Assembly: GCF_002159085.1 (NCBI RefSeq)
Contig: NZ_LZRU01000001.1
Location: 62,001-126,000, forward strand
DNA: 64,000 bases
Direction: 5' to 3'
Source of the DNA: Thermobacillus sp. ZCTH02-B1
GTDB taxonomy: Bacteria; Bacillota; Bacilli; Paenibacillales; Paenibacillaceae
Part shown: positions 45,008 to 54,248 of the stretch, piece after piece
How positions within the stretch are numbered: position 1 is the stretch's first letter
Layout of the letters: each line of letters starts with the position of its first letter
Translations under genes and position numbers: made by a program
Notes under the pieces: generated by a model
Told to the model about the DNA's origin: nothing
What the model saw: only the letters and a program-made list of their open reading frames with translations
The model's database searches: none

Positions 45008-46636
45008 TCAACCGGCGGACAGCGCGTCCCGGTATTCCTGCGGCGTCATGCCGGTCACTTTTTTGAAGAAGCGGGTAAAGGAATGCGCGGCCTCGTATCC
45101 GACGGATGCGGCCACGTCGCGGATTTTCAGATCCCCGTTTCCGAGCAGCTCCTTGGCCCTTCGGATCCGGCACTGGTCGATGTATTCGGACAGATTGATC
45201 CCGAGCTCCTGCTTGAACAGGCGCGACAGATAGGACGGATTGAAATAGTGCGCTTCCGCCAGCCGGACCAGGGATATGTCCTCGTGCAGATGCTCCTCGA
45301 TGTACCGGCAGATCCGGTCGACCACCTGCGAGGCCCGGTTCCGCGCGTCGCGCTGCCGCAGGCGGAAGATCGCCTGCGCGATCTGCTTCAAATACCGGAA
45401 TCCCTCCTTCATCGAAGCGTGATCGTCCAGGCGCAGCAGCTTGCGGTAATCGCCGACCTGGTCATGCAGACCGAACCGGTTGATGTGGGCGTACAGCAGA
45501 ACCGCCACCGAATAATACGCCTGAATCGCCTGCTGGACGTTCGCTTCCGCGTGGAGCGCGGCGTTCGCGAACTCGTCCAGGTCGGCGAAGAACGCTTCCG
45601 CCCGTCCGGCCTCGAGATGGGCCGCCAGCTGTTCGGTCCTGCGGCCGAACATGAAGGCTTCCCTGCCGGGACAGCCGACCCCCGGACCGCCGCGGTCCCT
45701 GAGGATCATGAACGTCCCGTCGCCGATCATGAGCTGCTGCAGTTCCCGGAGCCGCTCGTATTGCCGGGTGACCGCCTCCCAATCGCAGAAATCGCCGCTG
45801 ATCGTAAACCCGATTCGCAAATCCAGGGACGCCAGGCAGGCTTCCTGGATCAGCTCCAGCGTGCCTTCCAGGAACCGGATCAGGCGGCCGTCGGCAGTCT
45901 CCCGCTCGCGGCGGGGCTGGATGAACCAGATGACGTCGCCGTGCCGGTCCGTAACATCGACGATCCGCGTATGTTCCGACAGATAGGCGTCCCATATCGA
46001 CCGCGCGGATGCGAGAATCTCGCTGCGTTCGGTGTACGTTTTCCCGGCGGGATACGACAGCCGCCCGAGGACGAGCACCACCGGATTCCCGGGATCGAGA
46101 TCAATGTTCAGCTTGCGGAATTCCCGGCTCTGGACTTCCCGGTTCGCATAGTGCCGCTCGCTGTCCTGAAGCAGATACCGCAGATAGTCGCCCCTGGCCA
46201 TCATCTCGTAGGCCAGCGCCTTCTCGCGCGACTGCTCCAGCAGGCGGCTTTCGATCCGGGCGCGCTGCATGTCCTGCACGATCTCGCGGACCACATCCTG
46301 CAGTTTTCCGTAGCCTTCCGTCTTGAGCAGATACCGGACATTCCGGAGCTGAAACGCCTGATACGCATAATCGAATTCGCTGTGCCCCGTCAGGAAGACG
46401 ATGTGGCATCGCGGCCAGCAGTGCTGGATTTCCCGGGCCAGATCCAGCCCGTTCAGCCCGGGCATGGCGATATCGGCCAGCACGATGTCGATCCTCGTGC
46501 GCGCCATCCAGTCCAGCGCCTCCTGGCCGGAATAGGCCTTGCAGACATCCAGCCGGTCCGGCATGAAACGGCTGAACACCTCGTACAGTCCGTCCGTAAT
46601 GATCTCCTCGTCATCGACGATCAACAGTCTGTACAT
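45008..46636 (-). CDS. yesN: AraC-family two-component response regulator (YesN type)
   Basis: 542 residues. Receiver (1-120): VDDEEI acidic pair, phospho-acceptor in VLADIAMPGLNG, and LLKTEGYGK where most relatives have LLKP. A long middle domain (about 130-430) precedes the C-terminal AraC DNA-binding domain (about 440-540: YFNPSYLSRLFKQELGINLS, GYEAAHSFTRFFKKVTGMTP). It overlaps the kinase gene by 16 bases, so expression is coupled. The probable target is the GH43-GH43-CBM6 gene just downstream and possibly other genes of the region. Confidence 0.93.
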   Translation of the reverse strand: MYRLLIVDDEEIITDGLYEVFSRFMPDRLDVCKAYSGQEALDWMARTRIDIVLADIAMPGLNGLDLAREIQHCWPRCHIVFLTGHSEFDYAYQAFQLRNVRYLLKTEGYGKLQDVVREIVQDMQRARIESRLLEQSREKALAYEMMARGDYLRYLLQDSERHYANREVQSREFRKLNIDLDPGNPVVLVLGRLSYPAGKTYTERSEILASARSIWDAYLSEHTRIVDVTDRHGDVIWFIQPRRERETADGRLIRFLEGTLELIQEACLASLDLRIGFTISGDFCDWEAVTRQYERLRELQQLMIGDGTFMILRDRGGPGVGCPGREAFMFGRRTEQLAAHLEAGRAEAFFADLDEFANAALHAEANVQQAIQAYYSVAVLLYAHINRFGLHDQVGDYRKLLRLDDHASMKEGFRYLKQIAQAIFRLRQRDARNRASQVVDRICRYIEEHLHEDISLVRLAEAHYFNPSYLSRLFKQELGINLSEYIDQCRIRRAKELLGNGDLKIRDVAASVGYEAAHSFTRFFKKVTGMTPQEYRDALSAG

Positions 46637-48378
46637 GGCCGTTCTCCCCCCCCGAGCATGATCCGGATCGCGACTTTCAGGCCGTTCAGCTCGCTTCTGG
46701 ACGGAAACAGCCCGCTGCCTTCCCCGTACGTCAGCACGATTCGCCGGTGAATGTTCATCATGCCCGTCATTTCGCAGGAATCGTTGATGTTCGCGAGCCG
46801 TTCCTTCAGCGCTTCGATCTCCTCGTCACTGATGGCGTTGCCGTTGTCCTCCACGACGATCTCCGCATAATCGGCGGCCTGTTCGAAGGTGACGCGGAGA
46901 AATCCCTCGTCCGGCTTCTTCTCGAGGCTGTGCTCGTAGGCATTCTCGATGATCGGCTGCACGATCAGCCGCGGCACCCGGATGCGCTCCATCTCCCGCG
47001 GCAGCTCGTCGAATTGCACGCGGATGCGGCGCGAGAACCGCAGCTTCTGGATTTCGGTATACATCCGCGCGTGCCGGATCTCTTCCGACAAGCACACGTA
47101 ATCCGCCCCGTTGCGCGTTATGAAACGGAAATATTCGCCGAGCATGTTCGTGAACAGTTCGATCTGCTCGGTATCCCCCGTCCTGGCCAGCGAATTCACG
47201 ATGAAGAAGCTGTTGTACAGAAAATGGGGGTTGATCTGCGATTGCAATTGCTTCAGTTCCGCCCGCTGCATCATCAGCTTCTGCTTGTAATCCTGCTCGA
47301 TGAGCGTCTGCAGCTTGACGAGCATCTGGTTGAAACGGATGTACAGGTAGCCGAACTCGTCATTCCGCCTGTGCGGAATCCGGACGTCCAGATCACCTCC
47401 CTCGACCTTCCGGAAACCCTGCACGAGCAGAAGCAGCGGCCGGTGGACGAACCGGTAGGTGGACAGGGAATAGGCGATGACCGCGATGAGCGAGGCGACC
47501 GCGAACAGCACGGCCCACATCGTGAACTTGCTCAAGGGCCGTCTGACCGTCTCCTCGGGCAGAAATGCGACGACGGATAGCCCGAGCGGGTCGGATCGGA
47601 CTTTGTCCACATGATACTTCCGGCCGTCCATCTCCAGGAGCAGGGAATTGCCGGCTTCCCCCTTCACGGCGGACAGGTAATGCCGCATGATGCGTTCCGA
47701 CCGCTCGTCGCTGGCCAGCATGAACGCCGCCCCGTCATCCACCAGAAAAGAACCGCTTCCGGGATAGACGTTGAGCTGGCGAAGCGATTCCCCGAGCCTC
47801 GCGGCATCCAGTTCGATCTGGATGAGCGCGCCGGGCTCCCGACCCGCCCTGGCGTCCGGCAGGTACGCGCCGAGATGCAGCGTGCCGCCGCTCTTGATCA
47901 GGCGGCTTTCGCCGGCGTGCATCGCGGAACGCATGGCCTCGTACCGTTCCCGGTCGAAGGCGGAGACGCCGTTTTCGGCCGATATCGTCCGCTCGATGGA
48001 ACGGACATGCACATAGATATCCTTGATGTACGCGCTGCTTCCCCGGATGGAAGTCAGCCGTTGAAGCAGGTATTGGATGCTTTCCCTGCGCTCCACGTTG
48101 TCCATCTTTTCCCAGACGACGGCAATCTTGTGGAGCCGGCTCTCTTGCAGCAGATCAAATTGCTGGATTTCCAGCCATTCGATCTCGCGGTGCAGATCCT
48201 GCAGGTACGACGACAACTGCGCCAGCGTGTTTCGGGAGATCTCCTCGCCGGCGTTCCTGTAGCTCCAGTTGTACAGATAAATGCCGAGCAGGATGATGGG
48301 CAGGACCACGACGAGGTGCATGATCACCAATCTGGCCAAAATGGTGTTGCGCAGCGAATGGACCGGAATTCTGAACAA
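46621..48378 (-). CDS. yesM: membrane sensor histidine kinase, YesM type
   Basis: 585 residues. Two membrane helices (about 14-36 and 285-310) enclose an extracellular sensor, followed by a HAMP-like linker (GGDLDVRIPHRRNDEFGYLY). The phospho-acceptor region is QINPHFLYNSF, the N-box IIENAYEHSLEKK and the G1 box VEDNG. It is the middle gene of a binding protein-kinase-regulator set, with 76 bases from the binding-protein stop and an overlap with the regulator. The absence of permease genes suggests that the binding protein presents its ligand to this kinase. Confidence 0.93.
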   Translation of the reverse strand: MFRIPVHSLRNTILARLVIMHLVVVLPIILLGIYLYNWSYRNAGEEISRNTLAQLSSYLQDLHREIEWLEIQQFDLLQESRLHKIAVVWEKMDNVERRESIQYLLQRLTSIRGSSAYIKDIYVHVRSIERTISAENGVSAFDRERYEAMRSAMHAGESRLIKSGGTLHLGAYLPDARAGREPGALIQIELDAARLGESLRQLNVYPGSGSFLVDDGAAFMLASDERSERIMRHYLSAVKGEAGNSLLLEMDGRKYHVDKVRSDPLGLSVVAFLPEETVRRPLSKFTMWAVLFAVASLIAVIAYSLSTYRFVHRPLLLLVQGFRKVEGGDLDVRIPHRRNDEFGYLYIRFNQMLVKLQTLIEQDYKQKLMMQRAELKQLQSQINPHFLYNSFFIVNSLARTGDTEQIELFTNMLGEYFRFITRNGADYVCLSEEIRHARMYTEIQKLRFSRRIRVQFDELPREMERIRVPRLIVQPIIENAYEHSLEKKPDEGFLRVTFEQAADYAEIVVEDNGNAISDEEIEALKERLANINDSCEMTGMMNIHRRIVLTYGEGSGLFPSRSELNGLKVAIRIMLGGGERPCTDC

Positions 48379-48454
48379 GTTCCCTCCTCCGATGCCGCGT
48401 CTTCCCCGGCAGCCGGGGCAACGCCTTGCCTGACAGCCCGCGGCCTTCCGGCGT

Positions 48455-50122
48455 TCAGCGCATTCTTTCCGCGTGCCACCGGTTCACTTCCTCGGTGATT
48501 TCCCGTCCGCCCAGGCGGTACCATTCCTCCACGAAGCGGTCGAATTCGTCAATCGGGCTGCCGAGGATGATGTTGATGAAGGTGTCGTTCTTCAAATTTT
48601 CCAATATGGTCTGCCGCTCGATCATCGTCTCCGTCGGAGCGCCGTAGAACCGTTCGTACAGCAGTTGGCCGTTCTTCTCGTATTGATCCAGGATCGCGAA
48701 CGCTCCGCCCGGGCCGTACGTTTTCTCCCATCCCCAGCCCGTCTCCTCGTTCCGCTCATGATAGGCCTCGATCTTCCGGTGGATCGACCGGGCTTCGTCC
48801 CTGAGCCCCGTCATGTCGCCCGTGCGGCGCGCTTCTTCGAGCTGCAGATACGCTTCCAGGTTTTTGCGCGCCGGGAACGGCGTGACCGGAGACAGCTGCC
48901 AGGCGGGATAAGGCGTGCTGTAGTAGGTTTCATATTCGGCGGTCTCTCCCCAGTTCTTCTCCAGGTGCAGATTGAACAGCTTGACGATCGCCTCGGGATG
49001 TTCGTACCCTGCCCGGACGGCCAGAAATTGATAGGTCGGGAAGCGGAGCGGCACCTTCGCCTGCGTGCCCGCGACCGCGGGAATCGGGAAGGCTTGCCAG
49101 TCCGCTTCCGGATCGTGCTCGCGGCTCGCCTGCACTTCAAACGAAGCCCATTGCTGGCCGTACGTCATGCCGATCTTCCCCTCGGCGATCAGTTCATTCG
49201 CCTTGTTGCCGTCCTTGAAGACGAATTCGGGGTCGATCTGGCCCTGCCGGTACATGTCCTGCAGCACCCGCAGGGCCGTCTTCACCTCCGGCCGGACCGC
49301 GCCGTACACCAGCCTGCCCGATTCGTCCTCGATCCACAGGTTGGGGTAGGCGTGGAAACCGGCCATGAACCCCGTGAGCCCTTTGACCGGATCCCACAAA
49401 TACTGGGTGAGCGCCAGTCCGAACGTGTCATGCCGGCCGTTTCCGTCCGGATCGTTTTCTGTAAACGCTTTCGAAATCGCCAACAGCTCTTCCATCGTCC
49501 GCGGAGGCTCCAGTCCGAGCCGATCCAGCCAGTCCGTGCGGATCCAGAGAAATTCGGCGCCTTCAATGGACGACAGCGTCTCCGGAATCCCCATCAGCCT
49601 CCCGCCGATCGTCGCCGCTTCGAAGGGCCCCGGCCCTTCCTGGGCGAGGATCCGCTTGGTGAACGGCGTGGCGTATTGCTCGTAGGCTTCGGTCAGATCC
49701 TGGATCAGACCGGCCTCGGCGAGCTGTCGGAGCTGCTGGGCGTTGACCTTCACGACGTCAGGAATGTCTCCCGACGCGAGCGCGGCCCCCAACTTCTGGC
49801 GGTAGAGATTGCCCTTGGCCGTCCACTCGTAACGGATCCGGATGCCCAGCACCTGTTCGTACAGCCGCGTCCACCGGTTGTCCTCCAGCGTCTCGCCGGG
49901 AAGATGGTTCAGCAATCCGTACAGGTTGTCCCCGGTTTCCCGCACGAACGTCAGTTCCACCGGCGGATCGTACGCGCTCAACCCGGGATGCGCATACGCC
50001 GATTCCTGAGCCCGGGAAGGCGGAGGCATGTCCGCGGCAACCCCTCCGCCCCGGCACGCCGCGAGGAGCAGGACGACGCATGATGCGGCCAGCGCGAGTC
50101 CGGCCTTGCGCGCGAACGGCAT
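48455..50122 (-). CDS. sugar-binding lipoprotein (LplA-like) without cognate permeases, possible sensor partner
   Basis: 555 residues. The lipoprotein signal MPFARKAGLALAASCVVLLL leads to AAC with Cys23. The body is that of a large oligosaccharide-binding protein (IRYEWTAKGNLYRQKLGAAL; AEFLWIRTDWLDRLGLEPPR; FPTYQFLAVRAGYEHPEAIV). ATG 50122 is preferred to TTG 50128; the ribosome site is poor (ATGGGG about 15 bases upstream). The next genes on the strand are a YesM-type kinase and a YesN-type regulator, not permeases. It may act in sensing, as in known binding-protein-dependent XylFII-LytS/YesN systems, or share permeases encoded elsewhere. Confidence 0.92.
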   Translation of the reverse strand: MPFARKAGLALAASCVVLLLAACRGGGVAADMPPPSRAQESAYAHPGLSAYDPPVELTFVRETGDNLYGLLNHLPGETLEDNRWTRLYEQVLGIRIRYEWTAKGNLYRQKLGAALASGDIPDVVKVNAQQLRQLAEAGLIQDLTEAYEQYATPFTKRILAQEGPGPFEAATIGGRLMGIPETLSSIEGAEFLWIRTDWLDRLGLEPPRTMEELLAISKAFTENDPDGNGRHDTFGLALTQYLWDPVKGLTGFMAGFHAYPNLWIEDESGRLVYGAVRPEVKTALRVLQDMYRQGQIDPEFVFKDGNKANELIAEGKIGMTYGQQWASFEVQASREHDPEADWQAFPIPAVAGTQAKVPLRFPTYQFLAVRAGYEHPEAIVKLFNLHLEKNWGETAEYETYYSTPYPAWQLSPVTPFPARKNLEAYLQLEEARRTGDMTGLRDEARSIHRKIEAYHERNEETGWGWEKTYGPGGAFAILDQYEKNGQLLYERFYGAPTETMIERQTILENLKNDTFINIILGSPIDEFDRFVEEWYRLGGREITEEVNRWHAERMR

Positions 50123-50566
50123 CCGCAATTCGGTGACCCCATTTCATCGCGAAGATTCGTTCTCTTTTTTTGTGTATCTTTTATTATCCCGGCATCGCTG
50201 CGGCCGATCAATCTCCATGTATTGATTTTCTTGCCCGGTTTTTACGACTTGCCGCCGGCGGCGGCCGCATCGGACCGGCATGCTTCCTTCTTTCGGCGGA
50301 AACAACCGAAATCCGCGCGGCCGGTTTCCCGGGGCCGTCCCATTCAAAGGGCATCTCGCTTCGAAATGAAAAAAGGCCCTGCCCGCGCAGGACGCTGCAA
50401 ATGCAAACGTTGCATGCAAGACGTTGCACGGGCAAGACCCTTGCGGGACCTGCTGCCGTCCATCCGATCGGTTCCGATCCCCGTTCAACCCTCATCCGTA
50501 CGGGCACAATTGTCAATCATTTTCCGCAGGTCCGCATCCGCGGCATCCCGGCGGCGCCTGTGCCGG
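50123..50566. other. intergenic region between the GH43 stop and the binding-protein start
   Basis: 444 bases. The right part contains the GH43 terminator (50369-50439). The left part (50123-50360) presumably carries the promoter for the binding protein-kinase-regulator operon and includes AT-rich stretches at 50160-50240, but no convincing -35/-10 pair was found. No gene is supported. Confidence 0.5.
50369..50439 (-). terminator. rho-independent terminator after cytoplasmic GH43
   Basis: On the minus strand GGTCTTGCCCG pairs with CGGGCAGGGCC (two G-T wobbles) and is followed by TTTTTT. The long loop contains an inner partial hairpin built on TGCAACGT/ACGTTTGCA. It lies about 130 bases beyond the GH43 stop. 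Confidence 0.65.
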
Positions 50567-52072
50567 TCAGCCCCGGGAGTAGCGGAAATAATCGAAGTCG
50601 ACATATCCGCCGGTTTCCCGGGTCGCGTAATGGAACAATCCGATCCGGCAGCCCATGAAGTGATCCAGGGTATACTTCAGCTGCAGCGGACGCCCGATCG
50701 CGCGCCACCCGGCGCCGTCGTCCGAATAATAGAAGCGGGCGATATCCGCTTCGTCCCGGAAATCGAAATCGATCTTCAGATGGATTCTGTCGCCGTCATA
50801 CCGGATCTTCTCGACGATCTCGTCTCCGCCGTCCCCGCCCCTGACGCACATCGCGACGTAACGGACGCCGTCCTCCTCCGCGTGAATGCCGACGGTGCCG
50901 TAGAAATGCTGCAGGGCGGCCAGCCCCGCGCGGGCGCCCGGCTTCATGTGCGTGCATTCCATCACCGTCCTGCCGCTGCACGCCGGACCTTCCGTCCGCT
51001 GCGTCAGCGTATTGCGGGCCGACTCGAAGCTGCTTGCGAGATGCCCCGCGGTCAACCGCAGATGGCCCGGCCGCTCCGTCACGGACCACAGGCGGTTGTC
51101 CGGATTGTGATTCCACTGCCAGTTCAGCGCCAGCCGGTTCTCGGCGTAATCGAATTCGTCGCTGATGACGAGCGGCCTGGCCGGCGCTTCCGGAAGCTTC
51201 GCCTCGAACGACCGCGGCGCCCTGCCGCCTTCGCCGAACACGGGCCATCCGTCCTCCCATCGGACCGGCACGACGCAGGGCACCCGGCCGACGGCGCCGT
51301 GGTCCTGGAACAGCACGGCAAACCATTCACCCTCCGGCGTATCGACGATGCCGCCCTGCGCGACGCCCCGGTTGCGGTAGCCCATGTCATCGTCGAGCAC
51401 CACCCGCCTTTCGAACGGTCCGAGCAGGTTGCGCGAGCGGTAGCAGACCTGTCTGCGCCGCTTGTGGCCGACCTTCGGCCATTCGATGAAGAACAGGTAA
51501 TACCAGCCGTTCAGCCTGTAGGCATGACACCCTTCGATTCTGAGTCCGATGCCTTCCCGTTCCCCGATGAGCAGAAGCCCGTTGATGCCGCCCGGCTTGA
51601 CGGCCGTCAGGTCTTCCGTCAGTTCCGTGATCCGGATGTCGCCGTTGCCGTGGATGACATAGACGCGTCCCTCGTCAAACAGCAGGCTCGGATCATGCCA
51701 GACCCCCTCGAAGACGGTGCGCTCCCACTTCCCGTTCTCGATGTCGTCCGTGCGGTAAAGGTAGAACCGGTTCATGTCCAGGCTCGAGAAGCACACATAG
51801 AACGTCCCGTCGTGATGCCGCAGATTGGCGGCCCATGAACCTTTGCCGTAGATCCCCCTGCCGTCCGACAGATTGTGAGCGTCGTTGTCCTCCAGCGTGT
51901 CGAACACGTAGTTCACGATTTCCCAATCCTTCAGGTTCACGGACTTCATGATCGGGCATCCCGGCATCGTGTGCATGCTCGTGCTGACCATGTAGTACAC
52001 GGACCCGACCCGGATGACGCTCGGATCGGGCACATCGGCCCAGATGACGGGATTGGTGATGATCGTTTCGCT
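50567..52072 (-). CDS. cytoplasmic GH43 glycoside hydrolase (beta-xylosidase/alpha-L-arabinofuranosidase-like)
   Basis: 501 residues, no signal peptide. GH43 five-blade domain about 8-300: Asp17 (DVPDPS), Asp128 (HDPSLLFDE) and Glu181 (RIEGCHAY), a complete catalytic set. GH43_C2 beta-sandwich about 310-500, ending GGYVDFDYFRYSRG. It is a clear paralogue of the first half of the secreted enzyme at 41363, sharing long runs such as GVAQGG[LI]VDTP and VPVRWEDGWPV. GTG 52072 is chosen because AAGGAGA lies seven to eight bases before it; an upstream ATG at 52108 lacks such a site. It probably trims imported pentose oligosaccharides. Confidence 0.92.
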   Translation of the reverse strand, partial: SETIITNPVIWADVPDPSVIRVGSVYYMVSTSMHTMPGCPIMKSVNLKDWEIVNYVFDTLEDNDAHNLSDGRGIYGKGSWAANLRHHDGTFYVCFSSLDMNRFYLYRTDDIENGKWERTVFEGVWHDPSLLFDEGRVYVIHGNGDIRITELTEDLTAVKPGGINGLLLIGEREGIGLRIEGCHAYRLNGWYYLFFIEWPKVGHKRRRQVCYRSRNLLGPFERRVVLDDDMGYRNRGVAQGGIVDTPEGEWFAVLFQDHGAVGRVPCVVPVRWEDGWPVFGEGGRAPRSFEAKLPEAPARPLVISDEFDYAENRLALNWQWNHNPDNRLWSVTERPGHLRLTAGHLASSFESARNTLTQRTEGPACSGRTVMECTHMKPGARAGLAALQHFYGTVGIHAEEDGVRYVAMCVRGGDGGDEIVEKIRYDGDRIHLKIDFDFRDEADIARFYYSDDGAGWRAIGRPLQLKYTLDHFMGCRIGLFHYATRETGGYVDFDYFRYSRG

Positions 52073-52264
52073 CACCGGAATCTCTCCTTCGCATGGAGAT
52101 TGGTCCATGATGTTCGCCCCGGTCCTACCGGGGCCGGCAACCGCCCGGCCGCCCGCCTTCCGGTTCGGCAAACCGGTCTCCAACCTGATTATGCCTGACC
52201 TGCGGCTGAAAGCGAAGCATCCGGGCTTTCTTTTCGGCGAAAGGAGCCGCCCGCTTGTTCCGCC

Positions 52265-52291
52265 GTTCAAACAAAAAGGGCTCCGCGCATG
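52265..52291. repeat. 27-base exact repeat, copy 2 (GH127 terminator region)
   Basis: Identical to 40717-40743 inside the MFS transporter gene. In this copy it supplies the T-run and the second arm of the terminator hairpin. Confidence 0.8.
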
Positions 52292-52308
52292 CTGCCCGCG
52301 CAGGAACC
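52267..52308 (-). terminator. rho-independent terminator after GH127
   Basis: On the minus strand AGGGTTCCTGCGC pairs with GCGCGGAGCCCT (one wobble and one bulged base), followed by TTTTTGTTTG. It lies 22 bases beyond the GH127 stop, ending the upstream transporter-GH127 transcript before the GH43 gene. Confidence 0.75.
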
Positions 52309-52330
52309 CTGCCGCTTTCTGCCCGGCCGC

Positions 52331-54193
52331 TCACCTCTTTCGGACCTTGAAGTAAATCTGGTAAGGCTCATAGCCGATGTCCCGGATTCGCCTGAACGAG
52401 ATGGCGGGGTCCTGATTGACCGTTTTGAAGAAATACCGCCAGCTCCCCCACTCCCGTTCGTTCTCCATCTCGATTTCGGCGGCGATGTCGTCGCTCTCCG
52501 CGTACAGAATCCGTTCGGCATCGCACAGGCCCGCCAGCACTTCGGGGCCGTAACGGAAAGCTCCCGTCCGCTCATCGTCGGGAAGCGGGACAAAGCGAAT
52601 CCCGATCGGCAGCAGGACGCTGATCCGGTCGCCGTCCCGCCACACCCGGCGAATCGGATAGAAACGGGTGCTGTCCGACGATTTGCCGTGAAGCTCTCCG
52701 TTCACATAAAATGCGGCGTCCGACATGATCCATTCCGGAACCCGGAAATGGATCGCGGCTTCCGGCTGCGCGGATGTGCGCACAATGAAATCGTATTTCC
52801 GGTATGGCGGCATGTTTTCGTGAACTGCGGCCGTCTCGTTGACCGATTGATACCCCGACGTATCGGAAGAAGTCAACCGGTTGCCGTTCATGTGGTCCCG
52901 GACCTGGATGATCCGGAATTCCGTTCCGCCGATTTCCGCGATCATTTCCGAATCAAAATATTGACAGACGTAAAAATCATCCCGGTCCCGGTAATAGATC
53001 CCCCGGTTCAGGGAGGCGTTCGCCTGAACCATCGTGCCGTGGCAGCAGAAGAAGCTGTCCGTCTCCGAGCTCCAGTCCTTGCGCAGTCCGGCCTTCATCG
53101 GCAGGAAATAGGTGAGCAGTCCGGTGCGGGGATGCTCGTGCGGATTGCCGTTCAGTCCGTAATCCTGGTAATAGGTCTGCGCCATGACCCCGTTATACAG
53201 GTTGTACTCCCGGTATTGCGCATAGCCGGGGTCTCCGGTGTGCCTGAACAGGAACTCCGCCAGCCGCATCATGTTGTACACCGTGCAAAGCTCCTGATTC
53301 TTGTCTCCGAGGCGGGCCTTCATCTTCATCTTCGGCATCCAGACTTCGCCGGCGGTCTGGCCGCCCGTTGCCAGGCACCCCCGGTCCGTCACCGCGCATT
53401 TCCAGTAGGCTTTCACAATGTCCAGCCAATGGCTGTCGCCGGTCACCTCATAGGCCCTGGCGCAGCCGAGCACTTCGGGAATCGTCGTGTTGGCGTGCAT
53501 GTTCGTCAGCGGATCTTTTCCTTCCAGCAGGGGGCGGAAAAGCCGGCCGCGATAGTAACGCTCGAGCAGCGTTTCGTACTTCCGGTCGCCGGTAATGTGC
53601 AGCAGATCGGCCCAGACTTCCAGCATGCCGCCCGTCTCGACGTCCAGAATGTCATCGAACTGTTCCCGGGTGAACTTGCCGCTCCATTCCACGAACCAGT
53701 CCGCGAAACGGTCCGCGATGTCCAGCGCCTTCCGGTTTCCCGTGTACACATGGGCGTCCACCAGGCCCATGAACAGCTTGTGGAGATTGTACTGCGGCGC
53801 CCAAACCATTTTTCCGGCGGCGATCCAGTGCAAATATTTTTCGGGAATCGGACCTGCCCACCGCCCTCCGTTGTCTTTCTGGCATTCCGCCAGCTCATCG
53901 ATGATGCGATCCGCCTTGGCCTTCAGTTCCGCGTCGCCGTTCGCATGGACATGCATCGCCGCCGCCGACAGCCAGTGCCCCAGGAAATGGCCGCGCAGCT
54001 GGCAGACCGGCGATTCCCAGCCGCCGTGCGCGTCCGGCGGAATTTCTCTCCCGTGGAACCGGCCCGCCTCCAGGCGATAATTGAACAGCAGATTGTCGCT
54101 TTTCAGCTTCATCAGGTACTCCCGGTTGGCTTGCTCCCTCCGTTTCAGTTCCCGGTCGCGGATGATGACGTCCTTCCCGTACAATGCTTGCAT
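52331..54193 (-). CDS. GH127 beta-L-arabinofuranosidase-like enzyme
   Basis: 620 residues, close to the family's usual 600-660, no signal peptide. The (alpha/alpha)6 barrel has family marks ESPVCQLRGHFLGHWLSAAA near the N-terminus, ELCTVYNM (Glu301, Cys303) and FFCCHGT (Cys383, Cys384). In characterised GH127 (HypBA1) the equivalent Glu and Cys residues bind zinc and one Cys is the nucleophile. It would remove beta-L-arabinofuranose from oligosaccharides in the cytoplasm. GGAGG seven bases before ATG 54193 fixes the start. The transporter permease ends 55 bases upstream, so uptake and hydrolysis are co-expressed. Confidence 0.92.
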   Translation of the reverse strand: MQALYGKDVIIRDRELKRREQANREYLMKLKSDNLLFNYRLEAGRFHGREIPPDAHGGWESPVCQLRGHFLGHWLSAAAMHVHANGDAELKAKADRIIDELAECQKDNGGRWAGPIPEKYLHWIAAGKMVWAPQYNLHKLFMGLVDAHVYTGNRKALDIADRFADWFVEWSGKFTREQFDDILDVETGGMLEVWADLLHITGDRKYETLLERYYRGRLFRPLLEGKDPLTNMHANTTIPEVLGCARAYEVTGDSHWLDIVKAYWKCAVTDRGCLATGGQTAGEVWMPKMKMKARLGDKNQELCTVYNMMRLAEFLFRHTGDPGYAQYREYNLYNGVMAQTYYQDYGLNGNPHEHPRTGLLTYFLPMKAGLRKDWSSETDSFFCCHGTMVQANASLNRGIYYRDRDDFYVCQYFDSEMIAEIGGTEFRIIQVRDHMNGNRLTSSDTSGYQSVNETAAVHENMPPYRKYDFIVRTSAQPEAAIHFRVPEWIMSDAAFYVNGELHGKSSDSTRFYPIRRVWRDGDRISVLLPIGIRFVPLPDDERTGAFRYGPEVLAGLCDAERILYAESDDIAAEIEMENEREWGSWRYFFKTVNQDPAISFRRIRDIGYEPYQIYFKVRKR

Positions 54194-54248
54194 GACGGAA
54201 CCTCCATAGATCCGGATTTTCGGATATGAATTCTTCGGCGGGAGCCGG

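Noticed and set aside
49443..49456. cre-like TGTAAACGCTTTCG
   Set aside because: It lies inside the coding sequence of the binding protein at 48455, mismatches the final conserved CA, and is far from a promoter.
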